From: Cycas panzhihuaensis
Taxonomy: Eukaryota; Cycadophyta
Assembly: GCA_023213395.1 (NCBI GenBank)
Contig: CM041465.1
Coordinates: 236,289,741 to 236,353,740, forward strand
Reading direction: 5' to 3'
DNA length: 64,000 nt
The translations under genes were made by a program, and so were the position numbers. Shown here one piece after another: positions 10,812 through 20,886 of this stretch (position 1 is its first letter; every line of letters begins with the position of its first letter). The notes beneath the pieces were generated by a model that did no database searches, was not told the origin of the DNA, and saw nothing but the letters and a program-made list of their open reading frames with translations.

Positions 10812-11309
10812 GTGAGTGGATCATTTACACCCAACCCCATTTCTTCAATTAGATTTAATTGGTTTTTAATGATTTTTAGTGAAATTTTAGGCCCCTTAAG
10901 GGCAAATAGTGATCTCCTAGAGTCTAAATTGGACCCAGCGAGAGGCAGGACTGGGGCCTTAGGGAGCCCTGGTCCCAGTGGGCCTGAGTGTGGTCCACCC
11001 AAATAATTTTTTTGTGTTTTTCAGCTAGAAAACCTCCCATTTTTGGGGGGTGATGATGGCATCATGGCAAAGATCGTGGTGTCGCAATCTTTGCCATAGG
11101 GCCACTAAGATTTGGATAAAATCTCAATAGGCCCCATGTTAAAATCTATAGTACCACAGAGTTTAGTACGGTGTGAGGGGTAGACTGGCTAAAAAGCAAA
11201 AAGATAGCCCAAAGGGGAGCCAGACCTTGATTTGAGAGGAGTGAGAGGCAGTCCTAAGGGCCAGTAGGTGGATTTGGACAGATTCTGACTATGTTTTGGG
11301 GTTTTATAG
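10812..11309 (+). other. E2 PMD gene, predicted intron 1
   Basis: 498 nt, donor CTA|GTGAGT, acceptor TTTTATAG|GTA, phase 0. It carries repeated ATCTTTGCCATAG / GATTTTAACATGG-like and TACCACAGAGTTTAG sequences similar to the palindromic module of the LTR U3. Confidence 0.62.
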
Positions 11310-12558
11310 GTAGTCATCGCAGTGGATAACCATGAAAACATAGCAGTTGCTATGATCAGCTTTATCGAGATGATGACTCATGGAGATAGGCAAGTACTAG
11401 GGAGATGTGGCCTATTAAAGGCCACTCAGATGCCACAGTATGCATCAGACTAGCACATCCTAGTGGATATAGTCTCATAAGGGGATTGACAGAGGCATAT
11501 GTTCCATCTCCCCCAAGTGGGAGATGTTACAGTCACACTAGGAGATGTGAGGAGGATCCTGGGAGTACTAGCATCTGGAACACTAACATCACTAGGCAAT
11601 TTGCCTAGTAATGATGCTTCACATAGAGAGGCGATGACCTAATTCACAGGCCAAGACTGATAGGAGAGGAGAGGTGTACAAGTTTAGAGCATGATCATGT
11701 CTAGGATTCCTCACATGAGGAAGTTGATTACTCTGTGCATTCTATTCTAGATATCTTAGAAATAGAATTATAGGGACATACCTGACGGATAGATGGATGC
11801 AGTGAGGAGATGTGAGGCTAGGGACAGATTAGATTAGACCACGCTGATAACAGCGAACCTGGTCGCCCAGTTAGATGCCATCAAGGTAACGGGGAGAGGA
11901 GGATTGTGGTACAGTACATTATTACAGTGATGGTTCTTTAACCATTTTGGAGCAGTGGCACCACCAGGAGGGCCCCACCCAATCTTATCATAGGCTCCTT
12001 TGGTCCACAGGTGGCAGACTTGATTCGAGGGAACCGAGGAGTAGGCATACATTAAGCACTTAGTTAAGGCTACATCACTAGACCTCCTCATCATAACCAA
12101 CTACATAGTAGATCCATGCAGAGGGGTAAGGTGGGATAGTGATGATAAGGTAGGAGGAGCAGGAGGTGCCCTCAAAGAGGAAGATGATGATGATAGAGGT
12201 GATGGGACTAGCCCATCGGGAGTAAAAGGTGGCAAGGCAGGTCCATCTAGGACCGCAAGAGGAGAGGTGGGTCCATCAGGGACCACAAGAGGAGAGGCAT
12301 GGCAATCAAGAGCCGCAGGAGGAGAGGTAGTTTCGTCAGGGACTACAGTGAGAGGTGGAGCTTCCTGGATGCCAGTTTAGAAGCTGAGGATAGTTAGGAG
12401 AGTCTAGGTGGTGGCACCACCAGCAGAAGAGGGTGGAGGTGCCCTAGTAGTCCTAACAATCGGTGAGGTGGTACCAAAGGAGGAGGAGGTACCAGCAATG
12501 GGTGGAGGACCCAAGGAGGAGGTGGTCATTCGAGTCAGGGAGCCAGTGGTCCCATCAA

Positions 12559-12658
12559 GTGAGATACTACCCTATCCCTTCATCAGTTAATTACTAGATA
12601 TCTAGTTGTTATGCTTTATTTGGTGTATATACTGACATGTGGTATGTTGGATTTATAG
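12559..12658 (+). other. E2 PMD gene, predicted intron 2
   Basis: 100 nt, donor GTGAGATA, acceptor TTTATAG. Phase 1, joining codons for PS and VADIRRLI. Position and phase match E1, E5 and E3. Confidence 0.65.
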
Positions 12659-13236
12659 TAGTGGCAGACATCAGGAGGTTAATCAAGGCAATAGTCTGGG
12701 AGATGTTTCCCCAGGTTTACATGGAAGGATAGCCTCCCATTTAGGCAGGAGAGGAGCCACAGTTGGTAAGGGACCACATGACAGTATTCACCCCTCTAGT
12801 CAAGGCTAGAGACATGTCGGTAGCAGAGTCCTGAGAGTACGACGTGAGGGTGGGATGACTACAGGGAGAGTTGGGCATGACTAGGGCAGAGAGAGATGTA
12901 TTATGAGGTTGGCTCCATGCTCTAGAGACTTAGGGAGGATCAAGTAGTGATGTAGAGAGTCACATCACGATAGCGATGCTAGAGGAGTGACTCTGAGGAG
13001 TGGAGGGTGAGAGGGATCATATCCAGGCCTGATATGATCAGCTAGTAGGCCAGATGGCATCGAGATTGTCGAGGAGTATAACCTACACCCACATGGCAGT
13101 GACAACCCCAAGGAGACATCAGGGTGAGGGGAGTGAGGCTGAGAGTTCCCAGAGACATAGGAGGAGTCTGGGAGGCATGTGGTCCCTGGGAGAGGGATCA
13201 CATAGACCAGAAGATGATGCCCTAGGAGTAGGGTAG

Positions 13237-14050
13237 CACTAGAGAGTAGGATATAGTATATTTTTTGATTTATCATGGGAAAGCACCAGACCTCTAAGGA
13301 GTCGCCATATGTTACCACATGATTGTACTCCTCCCTACAAGGATTCTGGCTTCCCACAAATGATGTACCATACTATTTATATGATATGACACACGATGAT
13401 TTTGTATATATAGATGGGGCTATTGGCATCCTATTTGATATATGCTGATGTGTGTGATGACACATGATGATGGATGATGTATATTTATTTTTATGTTCAT
13501 ATATGTATGTGTATGAGGGTTCACAGATGCACGAAGAGGGATATATTATGATATTTTGTTTGATTATTGTATGGTTTGTGATGGAGGATCGTTTGAGCTA
13601 TACACACTTCCTTTTATGCAAGGCCATATTCCTAGCAAGCATACACACGATCACCATGACAAGTGGTGATAGACATATGTGAGGCTAGGAGGTAGGACAG
13701 CATACATGTCCATATGGGAGCATAGCGGGATATGCAAAGGAAGTGTCAGCAGGGAATGATGACAATCCAATGCGTCATCCTAGTCAGGGAATGTACCCAA
13801 GCCCGAGAGCGATTAGGACAATACATCCAAATAGGAGGACAGGGCCCCCAGAGAAAGGGGGACAAGGGGTTCTGCAGGAGGAACCCAAAAGAAACAAGGG
13901 GGGGCACCTTGAGCCACCATTCCACCTGTGGCTAGGGGGAATGGGGATGCACCTAGGATGGTAGTTTGGGCTCATTTTGGAGCATAAAGAAGAGGGTGAC
14001 ATAGTCACGCATAGAATTTTTTTAGGAATTTCCCATTAACAACCTTCTCA
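13237..14050 (+). other. E2 PMD 3' flank and post-integrase spacer
   Basis: The first 200 bases are conserved with E1 and E5 as a putative 3' UTR of the antisense gene. The rest is spacer before the integrase stop on the minus strand. No gene seen. Confidence 0.55.
13959..13981 (-). repeat. Post-integrase motif, single copy (E2)
   Basis: Minus-strand CCAAAATGAGCCCAAACTACC, just downstream of the integrase end. Homologous to 3383-3403 and 54647-54669. Confidence 0.55.
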
Positions 14051-15230
14051 AATTCAAGGCCTTCCAGGGTGGCAACCTAATAAACGTCATTCCTAAGACT
14101 CTCGAGAATGACAAAAGGGCCAACCCACTTGGGTCTGAATTTGGTTAAGCAGTCATGGAGATATTCTAGTTTGAGGACATGGTCCACAGGATGTAACAAA
14201 TGGGAATAAAGGTGTTTATCATAAGTCCTTTATGCCTTAGCCTTAACGGTGAGGTTGTCTTAGTAGGCGACCAAGTGTTTCTCATCCAAGGCCTCGAGGT
14301 CTAAGAGGCGAGCCTGGAAGATAGACTCCTTGTCGATAAGACCTCATAGAGAGACCCATAAAGAAGGAATATCTACTTCCAATGGGAGAACTGCCTCCAT
14401 CCTATATATTAGGGGGAAAGGAGTCATTCCCTTAGATGTACAGATAGACATGTGATATGCCCATAGGGCAGAAGGGAGTTAGAGGTGCCAATCTCTTTGA
14501 GATTGGGCAACAGTTTTATTTAGAATATTTATAAGAGTTTTATTGAATGATTCGACTTGGCCATTGGCCTTATGGTAGTAAAGAGAGGAAGTTTTATAAG
14601 AAATATGGAATTTCTCGTAAATCTCATCCATCTCCTTGTTGCAAAAAGGAGTTCCATTGTCTGTGATCAAGTCATCGGGAACCCTAAAGTGGTAGATGAT
14701 ATGTTCGTAGACGAAGGTGGCTATCGTCTTGCCAGGAGTAGTAGTCAAAGGAATGGCTTTCAACCATTTAGTAAAGTACCCTGTAGAAGTCAAGATAAAC
14801 TTGTGCTACAACAAAGAGGATGGGGTTATAGCTCCAATGAGGTCTGACTCCCATTGGGAGAAGGGCCATGGAGGTATAATGGGGTGGAGAGCCTCGGAAG
14901 GCAAGTGAGTGATGTTAGAATGCTCATGGCATCATTGACATCTCAAGGCATAAGCATGGGCATCCTTGAAGAGGGATGGCCAATAGTACCCCATACGGAG
15001 GATCCTTTGGGCTATGGATTGGCCCCTGTAAATGTCATGGTGGCATTCACAGAGTGTTTGGTGTTCTTCATCGGGGGTGATGCAGTGAAAAAGGATCCCA
15101 TTAAAGGATCTCTTATACAAAACCTCACGCATAAGAAAGTACTATCTAGCAGTAGCCTAAATATGAGACCTAACTTTATCACTAACGTTAGGGCGATACT
15201 GTTGTTGAGTGAGATATTACATGATGTCTC
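14051..15230 (-). pseudogene. E2 integrase (broken)
   Basis: N-terminal block LYKRSFNGILFHCI, a zinc-binding region around CHHDIYRG, and a DDE core open for about 104 codons (14793-14479). The core shows YFTKWLKAIP, LITDNGTPFCNKEMD with the second Asp, and GQVESFNKTLINIL with the catalytic Glu. The C-terminal half to about 14051 is recognisable but full of stops. Gypsy-type integrase, 3' of RNase H as expected. Confidence 0.88.
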
Positions 15231-15349
15231 TATACCACTCACTATTAGTAAGTGGATGAGGAGAGGAGTCCTGAACGACCAAGATGGGCTTTGTCAAGAA
15301 AAGAGTCATCAACAAGAAGGCCCAAAGGGTTTGGGATAGGAGTGTCGTG

Positions 15350-15830
15350 TCAAATTTCTACCATCCCTTTCTTTGATTTCTTGTTAACAATGTGAAGATC
15401 AAACTCCTGAATGAGGATGGCCCACTTGCCAGTCGTACTTATCAGGTCAGGTAAGGTAAGTAAATAGTGCAGGGGATCAAATTGAATGATCACCTGAGTG
15501 GTATTTCCAAGCAAATAATGCCTAAATGTCTTGGTTGCATGTACCAAGGAGAGGCATTCTTTCTCCATAGAGGAGTAATTGAGTTCAGTAGCCACGAGGG
15601 TGTGACTGATGAAGTAAATAGATCTCTCGGCTCCTGAATCATCCTCCTAAGCCAACATGGTACCTAGAGATTCATCAGTTGCTGAGGTATACGTGATAAA
15701 TGGCCTATCAAAGAGAGGTGGTACCAATGTCAGGGCAGAAGTGAGGGCTTCCTTAAGTTCTTTGAAGGCTTGTTGGGCCTTAGAAAACCAAACAAACGGG
15801 GGCCTCTTCTTTAATATGTTAGTGAGCGGT
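15350..15830 (-). pseudogene. E2 gypsy RNase H domain
   Basis: FVWFSKAQQAFKELKEAL starts the segment, then LVPPLFDRPF, a broken acidic block, LNYSSMEKECLSLVHATK and KWAILIQEFDLHIVNKKSKKG. One TAG (near 15649) and frame changes interrupt it. This is the normal RNase H of gypsy pol and is distinct from the aRNH at 9541-10058. Confidence 0.85.
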
Positions 15831-16640
15831 TTGGCGTTTATGGCAAAGTTTACCAATAAACGCCTGAGGAAACCAAGCCTACCTAAGAACGACTTAATCT
15901 GTCATTGGGTTTTAGGAGGCAGCATGTCAAGGATGGCCTTGACTTTATTAGGGTCAATTTGGATTCCTTGTTTAGACACAAGAAAACCAAGGAGTTTGCC
16001 AGTGGTTATGGCAAATACACATTTAAGAGGGTTGAGGCTTACATGGTATTTGCGACATCATGCAAAGATGGCCTATAAATTGATAGGGTCATGGGCTCTA
16101 ACGCGTGAGACACCCATCATGTTATCCATGAAGACCTCCAAGGATTTGTTGATGAGATCATGAAAAATGAATTGCATCGCCCTTTGATAAGTAGCACCTA
16201 CATTCTTGAGTCTGAAAGGCATTACCTTATAGGCGAAAGTACCCCACAGAGTGGTGAAGGTCATCTTGTGATAGTTTTCAAGAGAGATTTAAATTTGGCT
16301 ATAGCTAGAGAAGCCATCCATTAAGGACATAACTTTGAAACTGGTGGTTCAATCGATGATCTGATCAATAAAAGGAAGTAGGAAATTGTCCTTAGGACAT
16401 GTGTTGTTGATATCACAGAAATCAACACATATCTAGATTGTCCCATTCTTTTTAGCAACAGGGACAATGTTAGATACCCATTTAGGATAGTCAATGGAAG
16501 TGATCAATCCTATGTTGAGGAGTTTTTCAACTCCCATTTTAATAGTAGCTGAGAGCTTAAGGTGAAGAGGATGTTGCTTCTGACACATGGGGCGAGCGCC
16601 AGGAATGGTGTAAGGTTGTGGGTCACGATTGAAGGATCGA
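15831..16640 (-). pseudogene. E2 reverse transcriptase domain (broken)
   Basis: SIDYPKWVSNIVPVAKKNG, FCDINNTCPKDNF, MPFRLKNVGATYQRAMQF and SKQGIQIDPNKVKAI identify gypsy RT. The catalytic motif reads FMDN instead of FMDD, so the second catalytic Asp is lost (GAT to AAT). Several in-frame stops are present. Length and block order match E1. Confidence 0.88.
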
Positions 16641-17574
16641 TTCCCTTTATATCAGAGTAATCCTATGAAAAAACATATTGAAACTCCTGGAATAGAAGGG
16701 CATACTCCTTCACTTCATCAGGAGAGAATTATTCCCCTACCTTAATGACTTTGCCAAGGTTAAGGACTATGTCATGGGTTTCCCCCATGCACATGGCATT
16801 CCCCTCCTCAAAGTAGAGGGGGACTTAGTCAACAAGAAGGGATGGAATAAGGGGTGGAGTTGGGTGAGTGAGAGAAGACCCAAAAGCTAAGACATTCTAA
16901 TAACCAAGCCTATGGTGACCACAAGGAAGGTTAGGCACAAAGCCCTCTAAGTGCTCAAGCAGGGCTTCATTGTTCTAGTCCACCCTATGGATGACCATAC
17001 TTCAAGAAGATGAAGGGTGAAGAGAAGTAGAGATGGAGGGACCATGATGATTGTCACGATGCTCGGTATTCCCGACGGACTCCCTAGAAGATTTGGAAAG
17101 AGGTCCCTCGTAAAAGATAGTAGGAGGTTCCCCATTCTCACTAACTCTATGCAGCAATGAAGGGGAAGACTCAAGGAGCACCTGATCAATATGGGTAATG
17201 ACATGAGGTATAAGGGGAGAATTGGTTTCTCTGACTATAAGGGTTCCAAAGTAGAATCTAGAATGAAGGAGGTGCCCCCTACTCATGCCCAAAAGGGAAA
17301 TGGGGTGAGGGAGATTCTCATCCTCATCATTGAACTCATCATCACTGAGTATAGCAAGGTACCTATAACTTATAACACTAATGGGGGCGAACCGTGTGAG
17401 GTTGGAAGAAGAGGATGAAGGGTCTTCTTCGAAAAGAGATGAGTTGGGGATGTTAATAGAATAAGTAGAGGCATGGCTAGAAAGGACTTTATTGCCTTTC
17501 ATTTGGCCATGAGACGCTTGATAGAATTGATGTAGTTGTTTAATAGGAGGAAGCTCCTGAGAGATGACTCTCAT
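16641..17574 (-). pseudogene. E2 protease-RT linker
   Basis: Open for 190 codons (17574-17002), rich in Ser and Pro, with the acidic block YLAILSDDEFNDEDENLPHPISLL. E6 has YLILFSDDESHDEDEDCLHPISFL at the same place. The blocks IDHLL and DYFED follow before RT. No known enzymatic domain; family-specific spacer. Confidence 0.7.
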
Positions 17575-18110
17575 TCACCCTTTGTGGATAAATTTAAGTT
17601 GCCCCCAGTAGGACAAGCACACAGCTCCCATCTGATCGAGCCACGGGCATCTAATAACATATTGTAGTCAACATCAACATCGAGGACTATAATATCAGTA
17701 AGGAGTCTTATCCTCAAGAGTAAGGAGGATAGATACCAATCCCAAGGGTGTCTTTTTGCTACCATCGTAGCCTTGGCACCACCATGGAACTAGTTCTAAA
17801 GCTGATATGCTAAGCTCTTGCATAACACGCAAGGGCATGGCATTAACGGAAGAACCATTATCAACAATGGTTCTTTGTAAAATATAATCTGGAGTATCAA
17901 TGGTAATAGTGAAAGGGAAGTACCATTGGTATACCCTTTTGCTAACAGGAGGAAGATCCTTAGGATCAAAGGAGATGACGGGCTCATGACTCGAGGTGAC
18001 TTCTAAGGCATGAACGGGCACATCACCTAATCATAAGGCCTCTAAGAGTAATGTGCATTATTCAGGGTAACTTCTCAAGACATCCATTATGGACATTCTA
18101 GCGGCCATGG
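17575..18110 (-). pseudogene. E2 aspartic protease
   Basis: Retropepsin-like protease that would cleave gag-pol. The active-site motif is IVDNGSSVNAMPL with the catalytic Asp at 17860-17862, the DxGSS form seen in plant Tat and Athila elements. Upstream is VISFDPKDLPP; downstream is GYDGSKKTPLG and then DVDVDYNMLL with a broken LLGRPWL-type block. Frames change near 17700. Confidence 0.8.
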
Positions 18111-20760
18111 TATGAAGCTTATCAATGATAGAGAAGGGCTTCCCCTTTGCAGTGGGTTGGGGAAGAGCCCTTTGAAAGTCGTAGTGACTAGGGTGCACTA
18201 GAATGGTCTTGGGGAGTGTGGGGGCTTCCAAAAGAGAAGATTCCTAAAGAGGGTTAGGATGAGATGTGGATGAAGAGGCACTGTTTGCCTCTTTGATCAC
18301 TTGAGACCAGGTTAAGGCATACAATGGGGTGGTCTCAAGCAACTAAATGACCTTCTTTCCCTTATTTTGGGATCGCGAAGATGATGGGGTATGTCAATTA
18401 GGGGAACCTAAGGAAGAGGATGAATTCCTCACACCCTTCCCTTTGGCTTGGGAAGAGTGAGGGTTTAAAGACCTCCCTCAGTTCTGGTTATTCTTCTGTT
18501 GGGGGTTGCAATCACGTTCCCCATATTTGGGGAAGGGATCTCTATGAATAGGCTGATCTAGGTTGGGTTTAGATGCCCATTTTGGGGAAGAGTCATGTTG
18601 TAAGGTAGTCTTAGGATGTTGTACTCGACACCACAAATCATCATGGAAGCACTTCCCATGGATGGATCACCACTTCTTCTCAAGGAAGGAGTCAAGTTTC
18701 CTTGCTTGAGAGGACTAGGTGTTGCACCCTTAGAAGGAGCAACTTATGAAGCTTGGTGAACTGGCTTGTTAGATGTGGGAGATGAAGGAGCTTGAAGCTT
18801 GAGTTCCTTCATAGTACGTTCAAATGAACGTATAGCTTAAGTAAGAGGGTCTAGAGTCTTCTCTATAGAATGGGAAGAAGACCTAGTGGGTTGTTGAGTT
18901 TTGGTTTCTTTTGATGGTGGTGGTGCCTCACGTCACTGTGAGGACTTTAGAGGCTTCTTAAGTCCAACCTAGATCTCAATAGCCTCAAGTGCCAGGCACT
19001 TCACTATAGCAAAGTCACACGTAGTTGCCCCCATCTTGAGGACTTCTACGTGAACTTTTGGATGAAGGGCATTGACAAAAAGGTCTCTCTTCAAATCCTT
19101 GGGTAAAGTAACCTTAGTGGAGTGAAGAAGGTCATGGAAACACCGCACAAAGTCACGATTCATTTCATCGTAGCCTTGTTTAAGAGACAAGAGGGATTTC
19201 ATTCCACTCTCAAATGGGCGAGCCACATTAAAGTAGTTGACAAACTCATCCATAAGCTACTGGAATGAAAAGATAGAATGTGCAGGTAGGCAATAAAACC
19301 ATTTAAGGGCATTGCCTTAAAGAGACCATAGGAATAGTTTCATGAGGATGTGGTCATAAGCCCAGTAATCAATGCATTCCATAGATAAGCTACGAACATG
19401 CTCAGTTAGGTCTTGTGATAAAGTCCCATCGAATTTGGAGACTTTAGGGGGGTGAGGTAGTAAATTAGTTCTTAGTGCCTCAACAGATAATGGGGTCGAC
19501 CGATAGTCCATAAAGGGTCATACCTTTGACTGGACCATAGGGTCTACAGATGCTGGAAATGACGGTAGGTAGGTTTGGCCAAATCCTCCTTGGAGGGTTT
19601 GGTTTGAAAGGGGATGTTATCCTCCTATTACTGGGTGAAGAGGCATGAATCCCACATTCAAAGAAACTTGCATGGGAGTGGATAGGTATGACATACCCAT
19701 CCCTCCTAGAGCAAGTGCTCCTTATTGAAAAGGAGCTTGAGGGAATGTGTCTTGGGAAGGAGTTGGCCCTCCCTGTAAAGGCATGATATAAGGTGCCATA
19801 CAAGATGGTAGACAGGAGGTGTAAGGGACTGGATTCTACCCATATGGGCTGCCCGTGGATGGCACGACCCCATAAGGATGCAGAGGGTCCACCCTATAAG
19901 CAAGTAGGGAGTTCCCTTTACCATGCCCCCATGGTTGACTAGTGTAACCGAGAGGTAGGTAAAGGGAAGGGTCCTTAGGTTAGTGTTGGGATTATGTGGG
20001 GACAGACCCCACATGACTAGAAGTAGGGGGGCATGTAAGTCCCCTAGGTTAAGTAGGTGGATAAACAATGGTAGGAGGAGGACTAGTAATTTGACTAGTT
20101 GGGGGCATGCTCAACCCAAGTTGGGAAGATGACATGCCCTGAGTGGTCCCTAGGGAGCATACACCATGGGGAGAAGAAGATGTAAAAGGTAGGCTCATCG
20201 TGGGTAAAGTAGCTAAACGAGAGAAGCGAGGTGAAGGAGATGTAGAAGAAGGTGGCACAATGCTTCGCAAGACATTCTCAAACCACTTTTGGTATGGTTG
20301 GAGATGTGCGGCTTAGAAACATTGACTCAAAGCTTCTACTACATCAGCAGGAGGGGTATCCACCTGATCATAAGAGGTGGAAGGAGCCTCATATAAAGCA
20401 GATCTCACAAGATAGTCCTCATGAGAATCACTATGGGGGTGGCAAAACTATAAAGGAGATGTAGGTTATACTCCATGAGTAAAGGAATGGTGGGATTGGG
20501 GGTGTGATTGGTCACCCAGATAATAAATGGGGTCTTTACTTCCTTAGGCATACCCTTGGAAGGAAGTGGGTAGCTCTAAGGAATTGAACACATAGGTATG
20601 GTATGCCCAATCTGAAAGAGATCCCTCTATGATCAGATCGGGATCCAATGTAGGAAGGGAATGATATGAAGGCTCTTCTGACAATGGGGGTAGGTCTCGT
20701 AAGCAACGTGAGAGTCATTGCATACAAGTTCTACCTATATGTTGGAAGAACAGGGAAACA
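18111..20760 (-). pseudogene. E2 gag (broken)
   Basis: Structural gene of the virus-like particle. The N-terminal half is Pro/Ser/Thr-rich (about 20760-19500). It is followed by a retrotransposon gag domain with FVNYFNVARPFESGMKSLLS, NRDFVRCFHDLLHS and LFVNALHPKVHVEVL (19253-18969), then a basic C-terminal part with one zinc-knuckle-like motif. Homologous to gag of E6. Many stops; the start Met is not determinable. Confidence 0.78.
18628..18669 (-). other. Gag zinc-knuckle-like motif, first Cys lost (E2)
   Basis: The pattern fits CX2HX4HX4C, here W-stop-SIHGKCFHDDLWC. The first Cys codon is TGA. The E6 copy has Tyr at this position. Confidence 0.6.
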
Positions 20761-20865
20761 AGGCAATGCACGTGTTAGGGACTGCCCAATAAAATAAAAA
20801 AGGAAAGCTACCAAGAGGTAGTTACACTAACAAGAAAGGGAGAAAGACTAATTCCCTTACTGGTG

Positions 20866-20885
20866 GGTCTCCAGTATGGTCGCCA
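20866..20885 (-). other. E2 primer binding site
   Basis: TGGCGACCATACTGGAGACC on the minus strand, one base from the 5' LTR. It resembles the TGGCGAC...CTGGGGAC PBS of plant Tat-type elements, probably matching a tRNA-Arg; the tRNA identity is from memory and unverified. Confidence 0.75.
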
Positions 20886-20886
20886 G

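Larger units (their letters stand above)
10788..13236 (+). pseudogene. E2 antisense plant-mobile-domain gene (3 exons, broken)
   Basis: Exon 1 (10788-10811) encodes MAMARPDL and stops at GTGAGT. Exon 2 (11310-12558) begins VVIAVDNHENIA, then shows RCGLLKATQMPQYASD, MFHLP, VGDVTVTLGDVRRILGV, NHFGAVAPPGGP-like and YIVDP-type blocks: the plant mobile domain. A Gly/Glu-rich linker follows. Exon 3 (12659-13236) begins VADIRRLIKA and continues as a charged, coiled-coil-like tail ending HRPEDDALGVG. The start was chosen because the short exon and its splice donor recur in E1, E5 and, in altered form, E3. Many in-frame stops and frame changes show it is dead. Host PMD proteins act in the nucleus in silencing; the role here is unknown. 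Confidence 0.8.

Noticed and set aside
10788-11006. 72-codon ORF starting at the PMD exon 1 ATG and running into the next sequence
   Set aside because: Only the first 8 codons are conserved with E5. The rest lies in the predicted intron and is not conserved as protein.
13784-14008. Minus-strand ORF with a possible counterpart at 3387-3575 in E1
   Set aside because: The similarity is at DNA level in the post-integrase spacer. Frames are not maintained and no domain is visible.
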